DNA of 64,000 bases from Turnera subulata (GCA_028386065.3 JAKUCV010001627.1:3956-67955); one strand, 5' to 3'. Shown: positions 10,761-23,123, numbered from the stretch's first letter. Program-made: numbers and translations. The notes: a model not told the origin generated them from the sequence alone.

Positions 10761-12705
10761 GTATCCAAACCAAGTAACCGACCATAGCATCCCAAAATTA
10801 ATTTTCAAACCATCAGGTCGTACCACTACTTTTCACATGACAACTATATCATCATCTCATATCAATTCCCAACTTCCAATTTCCAATTTCCATTTCTCAA
10901 TTATCCACAGTCAATAGTTTATTCCAATTATCCAATCACAACACTGTCTACCGACAACAATCACAATATCCATAACAGTCAAACAATTATCCAACTTCCT
11001 ATTAGCTCAGGTTATACAACAGACCATTCCATCAACAGTTTCATAACATCAATTACTCACAGTCCAATATCAATCACAACACAGTATCCAATAAACCAAT
11101 AACAGTCGTACAGCGGTTCAATCAAGCAAAACAACATCATAGCAACAACAACAACAATAACCATAGCAGCCAAATAACCAACACAATTCCATATTATCGA
11201 ATATCCAACAACAATACATATAACACCAATTATTCACAATTAACAGTTCATCACAATATCCACACGACCAATAACACAGTCCAACAACAACAACATCAAT
11301 AACCATAACAGTCAAATATCCAACCATGACCCTCTCAGTAGTTCATTCAAACAACAAAACACACAAAGTATTACAGGCAACATAACAAGGGTTATCCATC
11401 CTCACCTTGGCCGATTACTCAACTCCGGAGACAATGACCGGTCCGACGCCAGCTCCTCGGAAACTGCCCGATATCCGAACCTATACAATAAAACAGTGTA
11501 TACTCACATAAGATGCACATAAGAGTATGTCATGATGCCAATACTGCGAATTACCCCATCCCGGTTCTTATCCTTTATTATTACCCTTTTTCGAAAATAT
11601 CATACCGTACGTATTCCCGAATATAATTTCGGTACCATACTTTAATTAAAACTCTTTTTAAAATAATTTCATAAAATAATTATAATTTTTCCAAAATATA
11701 ATCACCATATGTTTTTCCAGAAAAATAATAACCTATTTATAATTTTCAGAAAGTATTTATATAGTATTTATCTTTCTTCTAAATATATATATAATAATAT
11801 TTTCCAACATAAAATATAATTACCTTTAATTTTCAAGGTACATATATATATAAATTCCCACAACCATAATTTTCCAGAGAATATATTAAATTTCCAAAAA
11901 TTATTTTCATGTTATTTTTTTTTCCAGAAAATGATCACGTGTATAGAAAGTATTCATATCACATATATCCAAAAAGAAGAAGTCTTTACTATAAACGAAA
12001 TTTTAGCAAGTGGAACCATATTTTTATGTCTCCGAAAATTTTCTACCAATTATCTAATCATACATGTATCTATATACATTCAAAATTTCCTACTTCATAC
12101 TTATCATAATATTATAGAATAGCCATATATTTTTCCAAAATATATATTATGTTCCAGAATTATATATATATATTTATATATTCCCTTTTTTTTAATTAAT
12201 CTGGACTGGGCCAACAGTTCAAGCCCATGAACTATTTACCCAATTGATCAGCCTATGGCCCAAGCGCAGAGCCCAGACCAAGGCATGAGCCCAAGGCCCA
12301 CACCAAGACCAGGCCCGCACCAACCATCCAGTTGACCCGTTGAGAAAACGGGTCACTCACCCTTAACTCGGGTCGGTCAATGCAGCACAGGTCATGGCAA
12401 GGCGACGGCACGGAAGCGGAGGCGGCGACGCGAGCAGGGAACGGCGTGACGACGGAGGCAGAAGCGTCGTAAGGGGAAGCGACGCGGGAACGAAGGCGTC
12501 GGGCTGCTGGTGTGACTCGGCAGCGGTGAGGGCCGGGTCTCCACTCGGACGGCGTCGGTTTGCAGCAGAGCTGGGGCAACGATGGTGGTGACCGGCAGGG
12601 AGGAGAGGATGGCACGCGCGAGGTAGGAGAAAGGCCACGGACGGCGTGGCTGCAGGCGGCGACGGCAGCACGGGAAGAAGGAGACGGCGGTGTCGGCGGC
12701 AACTC

Positions 12706-12915
12706 CTCCTCCTCTCTTTTCTTTTTTTTTTCCGTTTCTTTCTTTTTACTCATTTCCTCTTTTCATTTGTTTTTCCCGGTTTCTATTTTTTTTCTCTCTT
12801 CTATTTCTCTCTTCTTTCTTTCTTTTTTTTCCTCTCCCTCCCTTTCTCTCTTTTTTTTTTCTTCTTCTTTTTTTTCCTCTCTTTTTTTTTCCTCTCTGTT
12901 CTTTCCCTTCCAACT
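12706..12915. repeat. Pyrimidine-rich tract in LTR B
   Basis: T/C tract analogous to 3141-3402 and 8368-8628. The ORFs through it are not genes. Confidence 0.8.
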
Positions 12916-13261
12916 TCCTTCCTCCCGGCTTTAAACTTTTTTTTTTACTATTCAGCATGTGAGCTCCAATAATTCAAATCGTCTGCATTACAGGGCGAGT
13001 CCGGTCCGGACCAGAAAATAACTGATACCCCCTTAGTTATTTTCCGGTGTGATTTTTCCGAGAAATTCCGAAACCCGAAAAATACCAACTTAGGCCCGAA
13101 AAATCCACGGGAAAATCACGTGCGTGGGAAAACTCTCGGTTTCGAAAAACGACGCCCGATTTACCTTGAATTAATTACCCAAGATTAATTCAACAGTAAA
13201 TCACGGTAAAAAAACTTTTACAATCCCGGTAAAAATCAAAAATTTTACCCGGGCTGTTACA

Positions 13262-13844
13262 ATGAATTTTTTAGTTATGTTTACTTTACTTTTGGTTTGC
13301 TAAAACTTGATTGCTTCTTTTTTTTTTTCATTTTAGCAACGATTATAGTATATATTATGGAAAAACTTGCTCAAATTTGCTTCGATTTTAATTTTTTAAA
13401 AAACTTTATTAAACCCACCTTGTAAATTCGTACAAAATCATTAAAAACGTAAGGTTTTACTGATTTTGTTGGTTCAACTCGTGATTTTATCCGATTTTAT
13501 TCAAATCTAGATTTTACTAATGGTTTGACTCAATTTTCATATAGAAAATCGTAAAACTGTAAAAACGAAAGAGTCAAAACGCATTTTTAACAGCCTTGCT
13601 CGTACCATGAAGTCAACTGAGATGCATCAGTATCGTTATTTTACTGTCTATCTGCATATCTTTTGCTGAGAAGTTCCTTCCATATCTAGCTTATTGAATT
13701 TCAAAGAAAATTGTGAAATATCCTTCAATGATCAGACTAAGACATCTTATCAAATTTATAAAACATATTGAAACCCAAAACGAAGAAATATTCTTGACTC
13801 TTGATCTTTGATTATATTGTCACCTAACGAAACCACTACTTTGC
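13262..13844. other. AT-rich flank, nothing recognised
   Basis: AT-rich sequence bordering element B. I see no ORF, repeat or terminal motif that I can support. Confidence 0.5.
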
Positions 13845-14045
13845 TTACCATTTGTCTACCGTGATATATCTCCTTAGAAGTTGTGAAAAAACCTTTAACG
13901 ATTTGTAAAGAAAAAACGGAAGGAGTAACAAATTATATATTACGTACGTTTTTGGGTGTTCACAGATAAGCAAAGTAATCCGACCAGCCAAGGAAAGCTG
14001 ATCCACCTTCCAGCCTGCTAAGCGCTGCTGAACCTTCCCAATCAA
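13845..14045 (-). pseudogene. LINE reverse-transcriptase fragment
   Basis: The minus-strand peptide contains VQQRLAGWK followed by LSLAGRITL, the highly characteristic segment C-terminal to the RT core in plant L1-type LINEs, and then a degenerate LP-like segment. Only about 65 codons survive. No catalytic motif is present. It lies just outside the copia element inserted at 14142. Confidence 0.7.
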
Positions 14046-14141
14046 ATGTGAATCTTTATAAATAAATTAATCTTTATAAATAGTAAAATATTAATTTAGG
14101 TTGGATCTGGTTTGACTCCAATTGAACCCATTTTTTTTACC

Positions 14142-14518
14142 CGTTGGGATTTGGGCTCTAATTGGACTTGGCCCAAGATAGGCTTTGGCTTGAAGGAAAA
14201 GTAAGACAATTAATTTTGCTTGGAGTATCCTCCAAGTAGTAGTTCTTTAGCTACTATAAATAGAAGGCTTTATGTTTGTTTTCCGGTGGAGCTTCAAAGT
14301 AGTTGTGGATGTGCGGCAAACGAAGGGAAAAGTAGTAGTAGTGTGTTGCGCGTATAGTAGCTTGTGGGTGTTTTATTTCTTGAGAGGATTGTACTAATAT
14401 TTTTATATTAGTGGAAGATTTGAAGCTCGTGGACGTAGGCAAGATTAAGGCCGAACCACGTTAAATTCTTTGTGTCTTGTTTTATTTTTCCGCGAATCTT
14501 TTGCAGTTTTCCCCAACA
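14142..14518 (+). repeat. 5' LTR of gag-only copia element
   Basis: Begins CGTTGGG (TG mutated to CG at the first base) and ends CCCCAACA. It contains a TATA box (TATAAATAG near 14257) and a GTGGACGTAGGCAAG segment common in copia LTRs. Confidence 0.9.
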
Positions 14519-14554
14519 ACTAGTAGCGGAGCGCGGGTTCGATAAAGGTTCGCG

Positions 14555-15936
14555 ATGGCAGTTTCAGGCACAAATTTTGAGATGGAGCAGTTCGATGGCA
14601 AGAAGGATTTCAGTCTCTGGCAAAGCAACATCAAAGATCTGTTGGTGCAGCAAGGGTTGATGAAGACGCTCTTTGGCAAGGAGAAGAAGCCAAAGGACAT
14701 GAAGGATGAAGATTGGGAGGAGCTCGAGCAGCGAGCTGTTAGTACCATCAGATTGACTCTTGCGCCAGAAGTGAAGTACAGTGTGATGGACGAGACAAGT
14801 CCGGTGGAGCTGATGAAGAAATTAGAAGATACTTACATGTCGAAGTCACCCACAAACCGATTGTTTATGAAGAAGGAGTTGTACCAGTTGAAGATGCAGC
14901 AAGATACGCATGTTGTAGATCACATCAATCGATTTAATAAATTGATTAAGGAGTTGGCTAGTATTGATGTGAAGTATGAAGAAGAGGATAAGGCCTTGAT
15001 GTTGTTGATGTCTCTTCCGCATTCGTATGATAATTTGAGGAATTCACTATGTGTTGGGAAGCAGACTCTTTCAGTTGCAGATGTGACAGCAGTGCTGATG
15101 GAGAATTTCAAGTTGAACCAGTCTAGTAGCAGTACAGGTGAAGATGTTGCCGTAGCAGAGGTAAACCGTGGAAGGGCTCCATCACGGTTTAACAAGTTTA
15201 GAAGAAATTCTAGATCTGGTTCAAGAGGAAGAGTTGATTACAAAGATAGGGAGTGCTACTACTGTCACGTGAAGGGCCATATCCAGTTTTATTGTGAAGA
15301 GATGAAGAAAGATATGGAAGAATTGAAGAAAAATCGCAAAAATTCTGGTGAGACTGCGATTGTTGAAGATGATTCGGATGGTAATGCCTTCCTGGTACAA
15401 GAAGGAAGCGGTGAGCACAAAGTTGAAGATTCGTGGATTTTAGACTCTGCCTGTTCATTTCATATTTGTTCAAATAAGGAGTGGTTTAGCAGTTACAAGC
15501 CTTGCAGTGACGGAGAAGCAATTGTATTGGCAGATAATCATGAATTAAAAATTCATGGTATTGGCAGTGTGAAGATCAAAATGCATGATGGTTTTGTGAA
15601 GACTTTGGAGATGTGAGGCACGTGCCGGAGCTTGGAAGAAACTTAATCTCCTTGGGTAGACTTGATTCGAGAGGATGTGGCTTTTCTTCTCGTGGTGGAG
15701 TTTTGAAGGTTACCAAAGGCGCCTTGGTAATTATGAAGGGGGAATTGATGGAGAAGAACCTTTACAGGTTGGTTGGAAGTGCAGTGAAGAGCAGTATGAA
15801 GGTTGAGGCTTGTGCAGTATCAGGCAGAAGGCAGAACATTGTTGCATCCAACAAGAGGAAGGTTGGTTTTGCAATGATGGCTAGTAGCAGGGAAGATAGC
15901 CGTGCACCAACATGTAGAACACCGAAGCAGATTTGA
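14555..15936 (+). CDS. Gag plus protease start of copia element, frameshifted
   Basis: The main ORF is 14555-15616 (353 aa). It opens with a copia Gag domain (FDGKKDFSLWQ near residue 12, a UBN2/DUF4219-type fold through about residue 190). A basic linker and one CCHC zinc knuckle follow (CYYCHVKGHIQFYC near residues 234-247), then the retropepsin-like site WILDSACSFHIC near residue 295. At 15611-15616 a one-base shift ends the frame; the next frame continues the expected protease and pre-integrase linker (VPELGRNLISLG) to 15936 and stops just before the PPT. The protein would package RNA and form particles; no polymerase follows. Confidence 0.85.
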
Positions 15937-15993
15937 ATGAAGAAAAATGAAGTTATGAAGATCACCAAGCCCAATTTAGCCCAAGGTGGAGAT

Positions 15994-16370
15994 TGTTGGG
16001 ATTTGGGCTCTAATTGGACTTGGCCCAAGATAGGCTTTGGCTTGAAGGAAAAGTAAGACAATTAATTTTGCTTGGAGTATCCTCCAAGTAGTAGTTCTTT
16101 AGCTACTATAAATAGAAGGCTTTATGTTTGTTTTTCGGTGGAGCTTCAAAGTAGTTGTGGATGTGCGGCAAACGAAGGGAAAAGTAGTAGTAGTGTGCTG
16201 CGCGTATAGTAGCTTGTGGGTGCTTTATTTCTTGAGAGGATTGTACTAATATTTTTATATTAGTGGAAGATTTGAAGCTCGTGGACGTAGGCAAGATTAA
16301 GGCCGAACCACGTTAAATTTTTTGTGTCTTGTTTTATTTTTCCGCGAATCTTTTGCAGTTTTCCCCAACA
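15994..16370 (+). repeat. 3' LTR of gag-only copia element
   Basis: Begins TGTTGGG, ends CCCCAACA, then target duplication TTACC. About 98.7 percent identical to the 5' LTR by eye. Confidence 0.9.
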
Positions 16371-16848
16371 TTACCTAACCAAGAAGCTCCCGAGACTAAG
16401 CCGAGTATCAAATTTTGAGCATTGTTCTTCACTAGTGATAGGGATTTGGAGCCGAATGCTAGCTGAAGGAGCAGAGCAGGACGAGTTGTAGGCTAATTGA
16501 TGATTGATAATGATGTCCAGGACGTGTTTTATACGCAAATTTTTTATCCCTTCCAGATTAACCTTGTTTCTGGCTAGGTGAGAGCTTGAAGTGTGCACTT
16601 GGAGACATAGATGCCGCGTCTTTTATATTTTTCTTTGATAAGTTTTATATTTATTTTTGGCAAAATTTCATTTAGCAAACCTTAACTTTAACTATCAATT
16701 AGGCCATCAAATAATTGAACATTTAAATAATTTAATTTGTCAATCCATTACAATTAAAGCATTATGTCCTGATTAAAAAAAAAGGAGTGTGGTGAGGTGG
16801 ATATGTGAAAGAATAGAACTGAGTTTAATTCTTCTTTTCTATAATCTT
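16371..16848. other. Spacer between copia element and LINE I
   Basis: Flank of the gag-only element, AT-rich toward 16650-16848. A minus-strand ORF (16371-16598) could be a decayed LINE piece but lacks a recognisable motif. Confidence 0.4.
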
Positions 16849-16999
16849 TTTTTTTATGAAAAATGATTTTATTGAGGCCGGAAAACACGGCAATAGGTAG
16901 GAGCCGTCATCGAAGAGATGAGTAGCTCCTAGAAGATTTACACACAGAAAACTACAACCTGGCTACCATACTAGAGTCCTACACTATACAAGAATCTGA

Positions 17000-18258
17000 C
17001 TACAAGAAGGACCATGCCAGGTAAGGACACTCTTTGCTCTAATGAGAATTGCAGATAAGTCATAAGGAAAGCCAGGATCAGTGGCTTTGAACCATAATAA
17101 AGACCTGGATAAAACTACTTCCAGCATCTTATCCCATTCAACCTCTTCTGCTTAAAAAATTAATCTGTTTTGTGATAGCCAAATATTCCACATCATGGCA
17201 AAGAAGATAACCATCCAAGGAGCCCAGGCACAAGAAGACACCCTACTAATCTCTGCCACTGCACAAACATCTCATCCAAGTTCTTTGGCATACACCATCT
17301 TACCCCCACCAATCACACACTTGGATCCAAACCCGCCAAGTAAACCTATAATGACCAAAGAGATGTTCCTTACCTTCTATACTTTTGGCACAGAATGGGC
17401 AGTAAGCGTTTATCTCATCAATGATATTATTTCGCAACAAAAACAGATCTCACGGTGATACCATCATTTAATGCCATCCAAAAAAAAACTTTCAACCTTT
17501 GTAGGCGCACATCCCATCCATACCCACGGCTTAACACCTCTCCCAGCCATACTATTATAAATAAACTCATAACCAGCTTTCACACTAAAAATTCCATCCC
17601 CCTTCCCCAACCATCTCCATCCATCTACCTCGTCCCTCTTCAGAACTACATTCTCCAAACAATTCTCAAGAGCCACAATCTCCATCGATTCCCATGAGTA
17701 AGGAGTTCTTCTCCAATTAAAATCCCACCTATTCTCCCCATTCTCAATTCTCAACATCTCTGCCACTGAAGCGAATTTACTATTAGATAAAGCAAAAAGC
17801 CGAGGGAACTTCTCCATTAGCACCCCATCCTCCAACCAGCTATCAGTCCAAAATCTACATGATGAACCATCTTTCAAATCTACAAAAACATTGTTGCACA
17901 ACATCACACCCCTCCCAACAGATGATTCCCCCGACTTCACAACGCCCTTCCAAAGATAAGACAAAGCAGCTTCATTAAAAACAGGCCACGATGATGAATC
18001 ATCTCTCCTATATCCATCAGAAATTTTCCGAAACCACACAGGAGTCTCATGGGAATCTGTATCGACATTCAAGTACCTCCACATCCACTTAAACAATAGA
18101 CATTGATTTTTTATATGAATATCCTCAATCCCCAAACCACCACATCTCTTCGGTTTGGCTATTTTACTCCACGCAACCATACACATCAGTCTCGCCTCCT
18201 CACATCCCCCCAAAGAAAATTCCTCTGTAATCGTACAATTTTCTTTGCAACCCCACAA
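17000..18258 (-). pseudogene. LINE I RT C-terminal region and zf-RVT domain
   Basis: The minus ORF at 17464-18258 (264 aa) contains VAWSKIAKPKRCGGLG, a segment with FWTDSW, and WRWLGKGDGIFSVKAGY leading to WMGCAPTKVESF at the start of zf-RVT. The rest of the zinc-binding region continues to about 17000 in shifted frames (for example WWG.RWCMP and a final KATDPGFPYDLSAI). Stops and shifts make it nonfunctional. Confidence 0.8.
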
Positions 18259-18477
18259 GGAATTTTGTAGATTGATATGTAATATATTGGTAAATTACTC
18301 AAGACAGCTTTAATCAAGGTTATCCTTCCTCCCAATGACAAAAAATTTTCCTTTCCAACCAGCAAGTCTCTGCTTAATCCTTGAAATTACGGGTTCCCAT
18401 GCCTTGATACTTTGCATGTTCATACCAACTTGAAGTCCCAAATATGGCATTGGCAGAGACTCTACCTTACATAAAAG

Positions 18478-19340
18478 TTACCTAGCTATTTCGCTAGATC
18501 TTGTAAGAGATAAATTAACTCCCACCACACTGCTCTTGTGGAAGTTGATACTAAGGCCTGACAGATTTTCAAAGCACCTCAAAACTCTTTTCAAATTCAG
18601 AAGGGACGGCATGTGATCCGGGCAAAACATCAAGGTATCATCTGCAAATTGCAGCAGTGACACCAAAACATTATTGACCCGAAACTCTTGTACAAAACCC
18701 ATTCTCGTAGCTTGTTCAAGCAAACAGGATAACCCCTCAGCTACAATATTAAAAAGAAAGGGTGATAAAGGGTTACCTTGCTTGAGCCCTCTATGTGCGA
18801 CAAAATCACCCGAAGGACATCCATTAATAGAACTGCATTCATTAGATTGCTAATACACCCCAAAATCCATCTTCTCTAAGTCTCCCCAAAACCCATAGCC
18901 CTCAACAAGTCCATTAGAAACTCCCATGACACAGAATCGTAGGATTTTCTGAAGTCAATCTTCCACATGACAGCAGTTCCGTTACTTTTGCAGATTTGAT
19001 GCACAATTTCAGAAGCAGAGAGCACACAGTCAAGGATTTGTCTTCCTTCAATAAAAGAAAATTGATTCGGACTGATCACTTCCTGCATCACCGATTTCAT
19101 CCTCATGGCAAGTACCTTTGCAATGATCATATAGATACCATAGATGAGGCAAATCGATCTATATTTCTCAAAAACCATTGCATCCGTTTTTTTTTTTTTG
19201 GTACGAGACAGATAAATCCTCAATTGACTCCTTTTGGCAATCTCCCTGACTGCAAAAACTCCTTAATGAGATCCATCAAATCTTCATGGATAAGGTCCCA
19301 AGCCTATTTATAAAAATTCATATTAAACCCATCTGGGCCT
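18478..19340 (-). pseudogene. LINE I reverse transcriptase core
   Basis: The minus ORF at 18876-19223 holds RT motifs: YRSICLI, IIAKVLAMRMK, NQFSFIEGRQILD and the motif-A-like KIDFRKSYDSVSW. A piece near 18770-18830 encodes HRGLKQGNPLSPFLFN. The ORF at 18478-18723 holds the catalytic LLQFADDTLMFC. The catalytic aspartates are still present, but the frame is broken between the pieces. Confidence 0.85.
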
Positions 19341-20036
19341 GGGGCCTTATTCCCATCGCATTCCCAAATAACCCTCTTAACCTGCTCCTCACATCTCTAG
19401 AAATTTTCCTAATGGGTATATCACCCCCATCTGAACCTATCCTTGGGGAGAAAATTGAAGACACTTGCGAAGTAGTCCTTGGCCGCCTCTTTTACCTCAC
19501 CCGGATCCTCCAAAATTTGATCATCAACCGAAATCTATCGAATTGAGTTCCTCCTCCCCCTATTACATGCGTTCAAGTGGGAAAAATTTAGTATTTTTAT
19601 CACCCAACCTTAACCACTTAACCCTTGATTTTTACTTCCATAGACACTCTTGTTGCTTTTGTCTCAGACCTAAATCAGCTTTCCATCCATACATCTGTTC
19701 CCTTTCTTCATCATTCAAGCGTCGAAATTCAGTAATCATGTCCAACTCATCAATCCTCTTCTTTAAATCTTCAATCCCCTCTTTAGTGTAACCAAAACTG
19801 CATCTATTCCATTCCTAGAGATTGTTTAACCATACCCAACTTCTTAAGCAATTTGAACCTCCCTGGGAACCTTTCACAGGCCGATTTCCACATAGTCTTA
19901 AAAACGGAATCAAAATCTGCGTCTTGTAGCCAACAGTTTAGAAATTAAAAGGGCCTACAACCCCAGTTTAAATGCTCTTGAGCAAGGATAATCGGACAGT
20001 GATGCGACCTACCCTTAGGTTCTGCCCACAATTTAA

Positions 20037-20671
20037 TTAAGGGAAGAGGGTGAACCACAAAGGGTCAAAAAAAGCCCTGTCAATCTTGCTCGCCGCCCAG
20101 CTATCGTCCCATGTGAAGGTTCTACCTTGTAATTCAACCTCACAAAACTCAGATGATGAGATAAAAATAGCTAGAGCCCGGGCACCTCTCCTATTCACCC
20201 TTCCACTTAGTCTTTCATTAGTATCCAAGACTTCATTGAAGTCCCCAATTACCACCCACGGAACACTGGATTCCCTCATCAGCACCCTCAATTCTTCCCA
20301 CAAACCATTCTTGTCTTCCACCAAGGCAGGACCATACACCCTGCAAATTCCGACACTAGTATTACTATTATCCTTCAAGCCACCTTCTACAATTATCCAA
20401 TTTCGGCCGGTGCTTCTTTTATTCACCTGTAGAAAATCCACCTCCCATAACAACACTAACCCACCTGACAGGCCCACTGCATCCATATTCACAAAGTCAA
20501 ACCGTCCACCCACCCTCCCCTCCCCCCCACATTCTCGCAAAATCACCTTGCCTCCAACCGCAACATTTAGTTTCGCATAAAAAAACAATCTTTGCTTTAA
20601 CCTTCAGCATTAACTCCTTCACACACCTTTGTTTACCAAAAGAGCCAAGGCCCCTGATGTTCTAAGAGAGC
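20037..20671 (-). pseudogene. LINE I endonuclease
   Basis: Starts with NIRGLGSFG at about 20671 and VFLCET, then one shift into the 183-residue ORF. That ORF contains GGLVLLW, CRVYGP, VVIGDFNEVLD and a TFTWDD segment ahead of SKIDRAF. These are the ordered motifs of the AP-endonuclease domain of L1-type LINEs. Confidence 0.85.
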
Positions 20672-20689
20672 TTACTAAACATAAAGAAA

Positions 20690-21200
20690 CATGATTCACA
20701 CAAAACAAAACCGATACAGGAAGAAACCAAAAAGATTATGGCAAATTTTCCGGTGCCACGTCAGCTATATGGGACTAGAATTTCAGGTCCAATTGAAAAA
20801 AACAAACTCGCGGGTTGTGAGTGTGGCTGCGGCTGACATGTGGGTCCCACATAAGAAAACCGTAAGAACATCGAATTTCTTACTAGTTCTTTACGTGTTC
20901 CTTACCAATATGGTTCGTAAGGAAATCGTTAGTAAGAAACTCTGCAATTGTAAGAAACACGTAAGGACAACGTAAGATAGGTTTACTTACTACGTTCTTA
21001 CGATTAGAATTTGTAAGAAATTAGTAAGGAAAGTATCACTGGACCCACCCAAACCTAATTTTGGTCAAATTTTTTGATTTCTTACAGATCCCATCCGTAA
21101 GAAAACCGCAAGAAACGTGGATGTGGAACCCACCCTGACCAGATTTGTTTCGTAACAAAACCGTTAGAAACTAATTCCCTAAGAAAAAATGGCAATTTTG
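20690..21200. repeat. Region rich in GTAAGAAA-like motifs
   Basis: Between about 20860 and 21180 the motif GTAAGAAA and its reverse complement TTTCTTAC recur many times in both orientations. Dense short motifs in both orientations are typical of subterminal regions of CACTA (En/Spm) elements. No CACTA terminal repeat could be found. Confidence 0.4.
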
Positions 21201-21513
21201 TTAATATTTTAAGCGTAATTGGCAGGATCCTGTTTTGTCAAATTCAATTACAGAAACTAAATGTTCCCAAGTACTAAAAACTAAAAGTGTTAATATATGA
21301 GCCAATAATTTAAATACTTAATGATAAATCATTCAACACCATCTCACAAGTAGATGTCAATCGATTATACATACATTGTCTCGCAAGTAGATGCAAATCA
21401 ATTATAAATACGAAAACATATTAAGTCAAAAACACAATAAGGTCTAAAAACAAGCACTAATATGTTTCTAAGATGAGGAGTATTGATGACTAGAAGCACA
21501 TGCTGAATTATTT

Positions 21514-22120
21514 TTAGGGGGCGGAGGAGGACAATTCGGCACCGGTGGAGCGCATGATATTGAGGAAGGACCCATGATAGGCATTGAACCCATGATAGGG
21601 ATTGAACCCATAACCTGATATTTGATGCCATTGTTGTGATGAGGAAGGACCATTAGTAGGCCTTGTCATTTCTGGCTGCATTGAAAATGGCAATTGACCC
21701 ATGCTAGTCATCATTTGTGGTTGAAATGGAGGATGTGCTGCAAAACCAAAAGGCCTTTGTTGTGCACCAAATTGGGAGATCATCATTTGCATTATACAAC
21801 CCAAATGGTTTTGAAATAGAGTCACTTGCTCCCGGAAACCAGTCTGAAATAGATTTATTTGCTCCTGCAAGCCATCGAGCCGATAGCCAACAACAACTTC
21901 CACTAGTTCCTTGCCAGCGGCAGTCCTTTCGGTTGAGGTCACAGAAGAAGCTGAACATATTGATTCAGAAAACTTACGGCTAGACTCTCGAGTTCCAAAC
22001 ACTCGGCCCTTCAACCGCTTATAGCCATGCTGATCGATCAAATGTGGGGGCATTAGACAAATGCTCACCATATTTGGTCACTAATTTCTCCTTATATTTA
22101 TCCTGTCACATATGTAAAAC
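21514..22120 (-). pseudogene. Probable En/Spm-associated transposase-like fragment
   Basis: The minus ORF has DQHGYKRLKGRVFGTRES, then a Ser/Thr-rich linker, then a helix (LDGLQEQINLFQTGF) and a Gln/Pro/Met-rich tail. This layout resembles plant proteins of the Transposase_24 (Ptta/En/Spm) group. Upstream (22071-22110) another frame reads DKYKEKLVTKYGE right after a good splice acceptor (...GTGACAG at about 22104), so the gene had an upstream intron and now has a frameshift. The repeat-rich stretch at 20860-21180 lies just downstream, as expected for a CACTA element end. Not certain. Confidence 0.35.
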
Positions 22121-23123
22121 ATGAGAGAACAATTAAAAGTGAAGAAACTGTCAACATAAGAAACTTCATAAAGAAATGTCTATTAACACTTGCTGGGTGG
22201 TTGGTCTGGTCATTACTCTGATGACGCTACTTAACTCACCCGGTCTTTGATTCTCAATAAATCTTCGTATTTATCAAAAAACACTTGCTATAGCCTAGAA
22301 CAACAAATGCATTCCATGAATTGATGAGTTAAATTTGCAAATGAATCAATACTTTTCTCTTAACTATGAACGACAACGAATTTTCCTAACATGTTAGCTG
22401 TCTCACAACAACACTCCATTAAAGCATAATAGACCTACTCCGCAAACTAGTAAGTTCCCAAAGCCAGATCATCAAGTCCTCAAATCACTGATTTCTAAAC
22501 TAATCTGGCATTAGATATCTGCAACTGTGGGTAAAAAATAAAACATAATAAAAAATTTCACGTTTGAGCTTCTGGAGAAGTACCAGTTCACTGACATTCT
22601 ACAAATGACATTCACAATCACAAAGACCATTAGAACCTAGTGAAAGTTGTTCACAAAAACTAGAAGCTTTGTTATGCTTGCACTTTAGATCCAAATTAAG
22701 AAATGTAGATTCTCAATGTTCTTATAGAAAATTTGTGGACCTTGCATTAAGGATTTCACAGTTAATAATCCCAAACAGGCATGTTAACGATATGTGCAAA
22801 CTTCAAATTGGCATTTAACATATTTCCAGAACAAAACATGTTATACCAATTATGCAATATTGACATGAGCCATCAATTATCTGTTGTGCTTAAACAAAAT
22901 GCGAAAGCATTTCTTCCATTATGACCAAAGGAAAAAGGTTATGAGCACATTTAAATGGAAAAAGACCTGCTAGTTTGAGACACACAGCCGAAATGTAAAA
23001 ACCAGAAGTATCAATTAAACAAATGGAATGATCACTGGGTGGTCCACTTGCTTATAGTGTAATTGGAATTCCACACCATAAAAAAAGCAAATATGCCTTG
23101 AAAAATGGATGAGTAGCTGATAG
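22121..23123. other. AT-rich stretch, nothing recognised
   Basis: Possibly intron or upstream part of the degenerate gene at 21514-22120. No ORF, structural RNA or terminal repeat could be supported. Confidence 0.4.

Larger units (their letters stand above)
8960..13261 (-). mobile_element. Ty3/gypsy-like element B, 5' part
   Basis: Same family as A, minus strand. The 5' LTR is 13261-9877, the PBS is 9873-9862, and the internal region 9861-8960 aligns with 6058 down to about 5172 of element A. At 8959 it is interrupted by the LTR start of A, so A inserted inside B and the rest of B lies outside the window. Confidence 0.7.
9877..13261 (-). mobile_element. 5' LTR of element B (3.4 kb)
   Basis: Starts TGTAACAGCCCGGG at 13261 and ends ...CGGGGCGTTTCA at 9877 on the minus strand. 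Shares the end regions, the AT-rich centre and a pyrimidine tract (12706-12915) with LTR A, but has a distinct 68-bp tandem repeat near its 3' end. The flank at 13262-13266 is ATGAA, the expected target-duplication position. Confidence 0.75.
14142..16370 (+). mobile_element. Complete gag-only Ty1/copia element (TR-GAG type)
   Basis: Two 377-bp LTRs (14142-14518 and 15994-16370) flank an internal region with a gag-protease ORF but no integrase, RT or RNase H. The target duplication TTACC is exact at 14137-14141 and 16371-16375. The primer site (TAGTAGCGGAGC near 14521) follows the 5' LTR, and a purine run AAGGTGGAGAT precedes the 3' LTR. The LTRs differ at about five positions, so the insertion is fairly recent. 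Terminal-repeat retrotransposons with only a GAG domain are a described plant class (TR-GAG); replication enzymes must come from elsewhere. Confidence 0.9.
16849..20680 (-). mobile_element. LINE I, L1-type, degenerate
   Basis: Read on the minus strand, this holds endonuclease, RT, RT C-terminal region and zf-RVT domain in order, then a 3' region ending in a poly(A) (T-run on plus at 16849-16857). ORF1 is missing, so the copy is 5'-truncated near 20680 (start of NIRGLGSFG). Several stops and frameshifts break ORF2. The zf-RVT region is close to those at 29957-30529 and 27282-27619, so these are one LINE family. I could not find a target duplication. Confidence 0.85.

Noticed and set aside
10424..10785. 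Two 117-aa ORFs on opposite strands
   Set aside because: Run through the 68-bp tandem repeat; repeat-coded peptides only.
16371..16598. Minus ORF next to the gag-only element as a LINE piece
   Set aside because: Only a weak LGSFL resemblance; no motif strong enough to call.
17195..17697. Plus-strand ORFs over LINE I, and 19286-19791, 20050-20580
   Set aside because: Antisense shadows of the minus-strand LINE I coding sequence.
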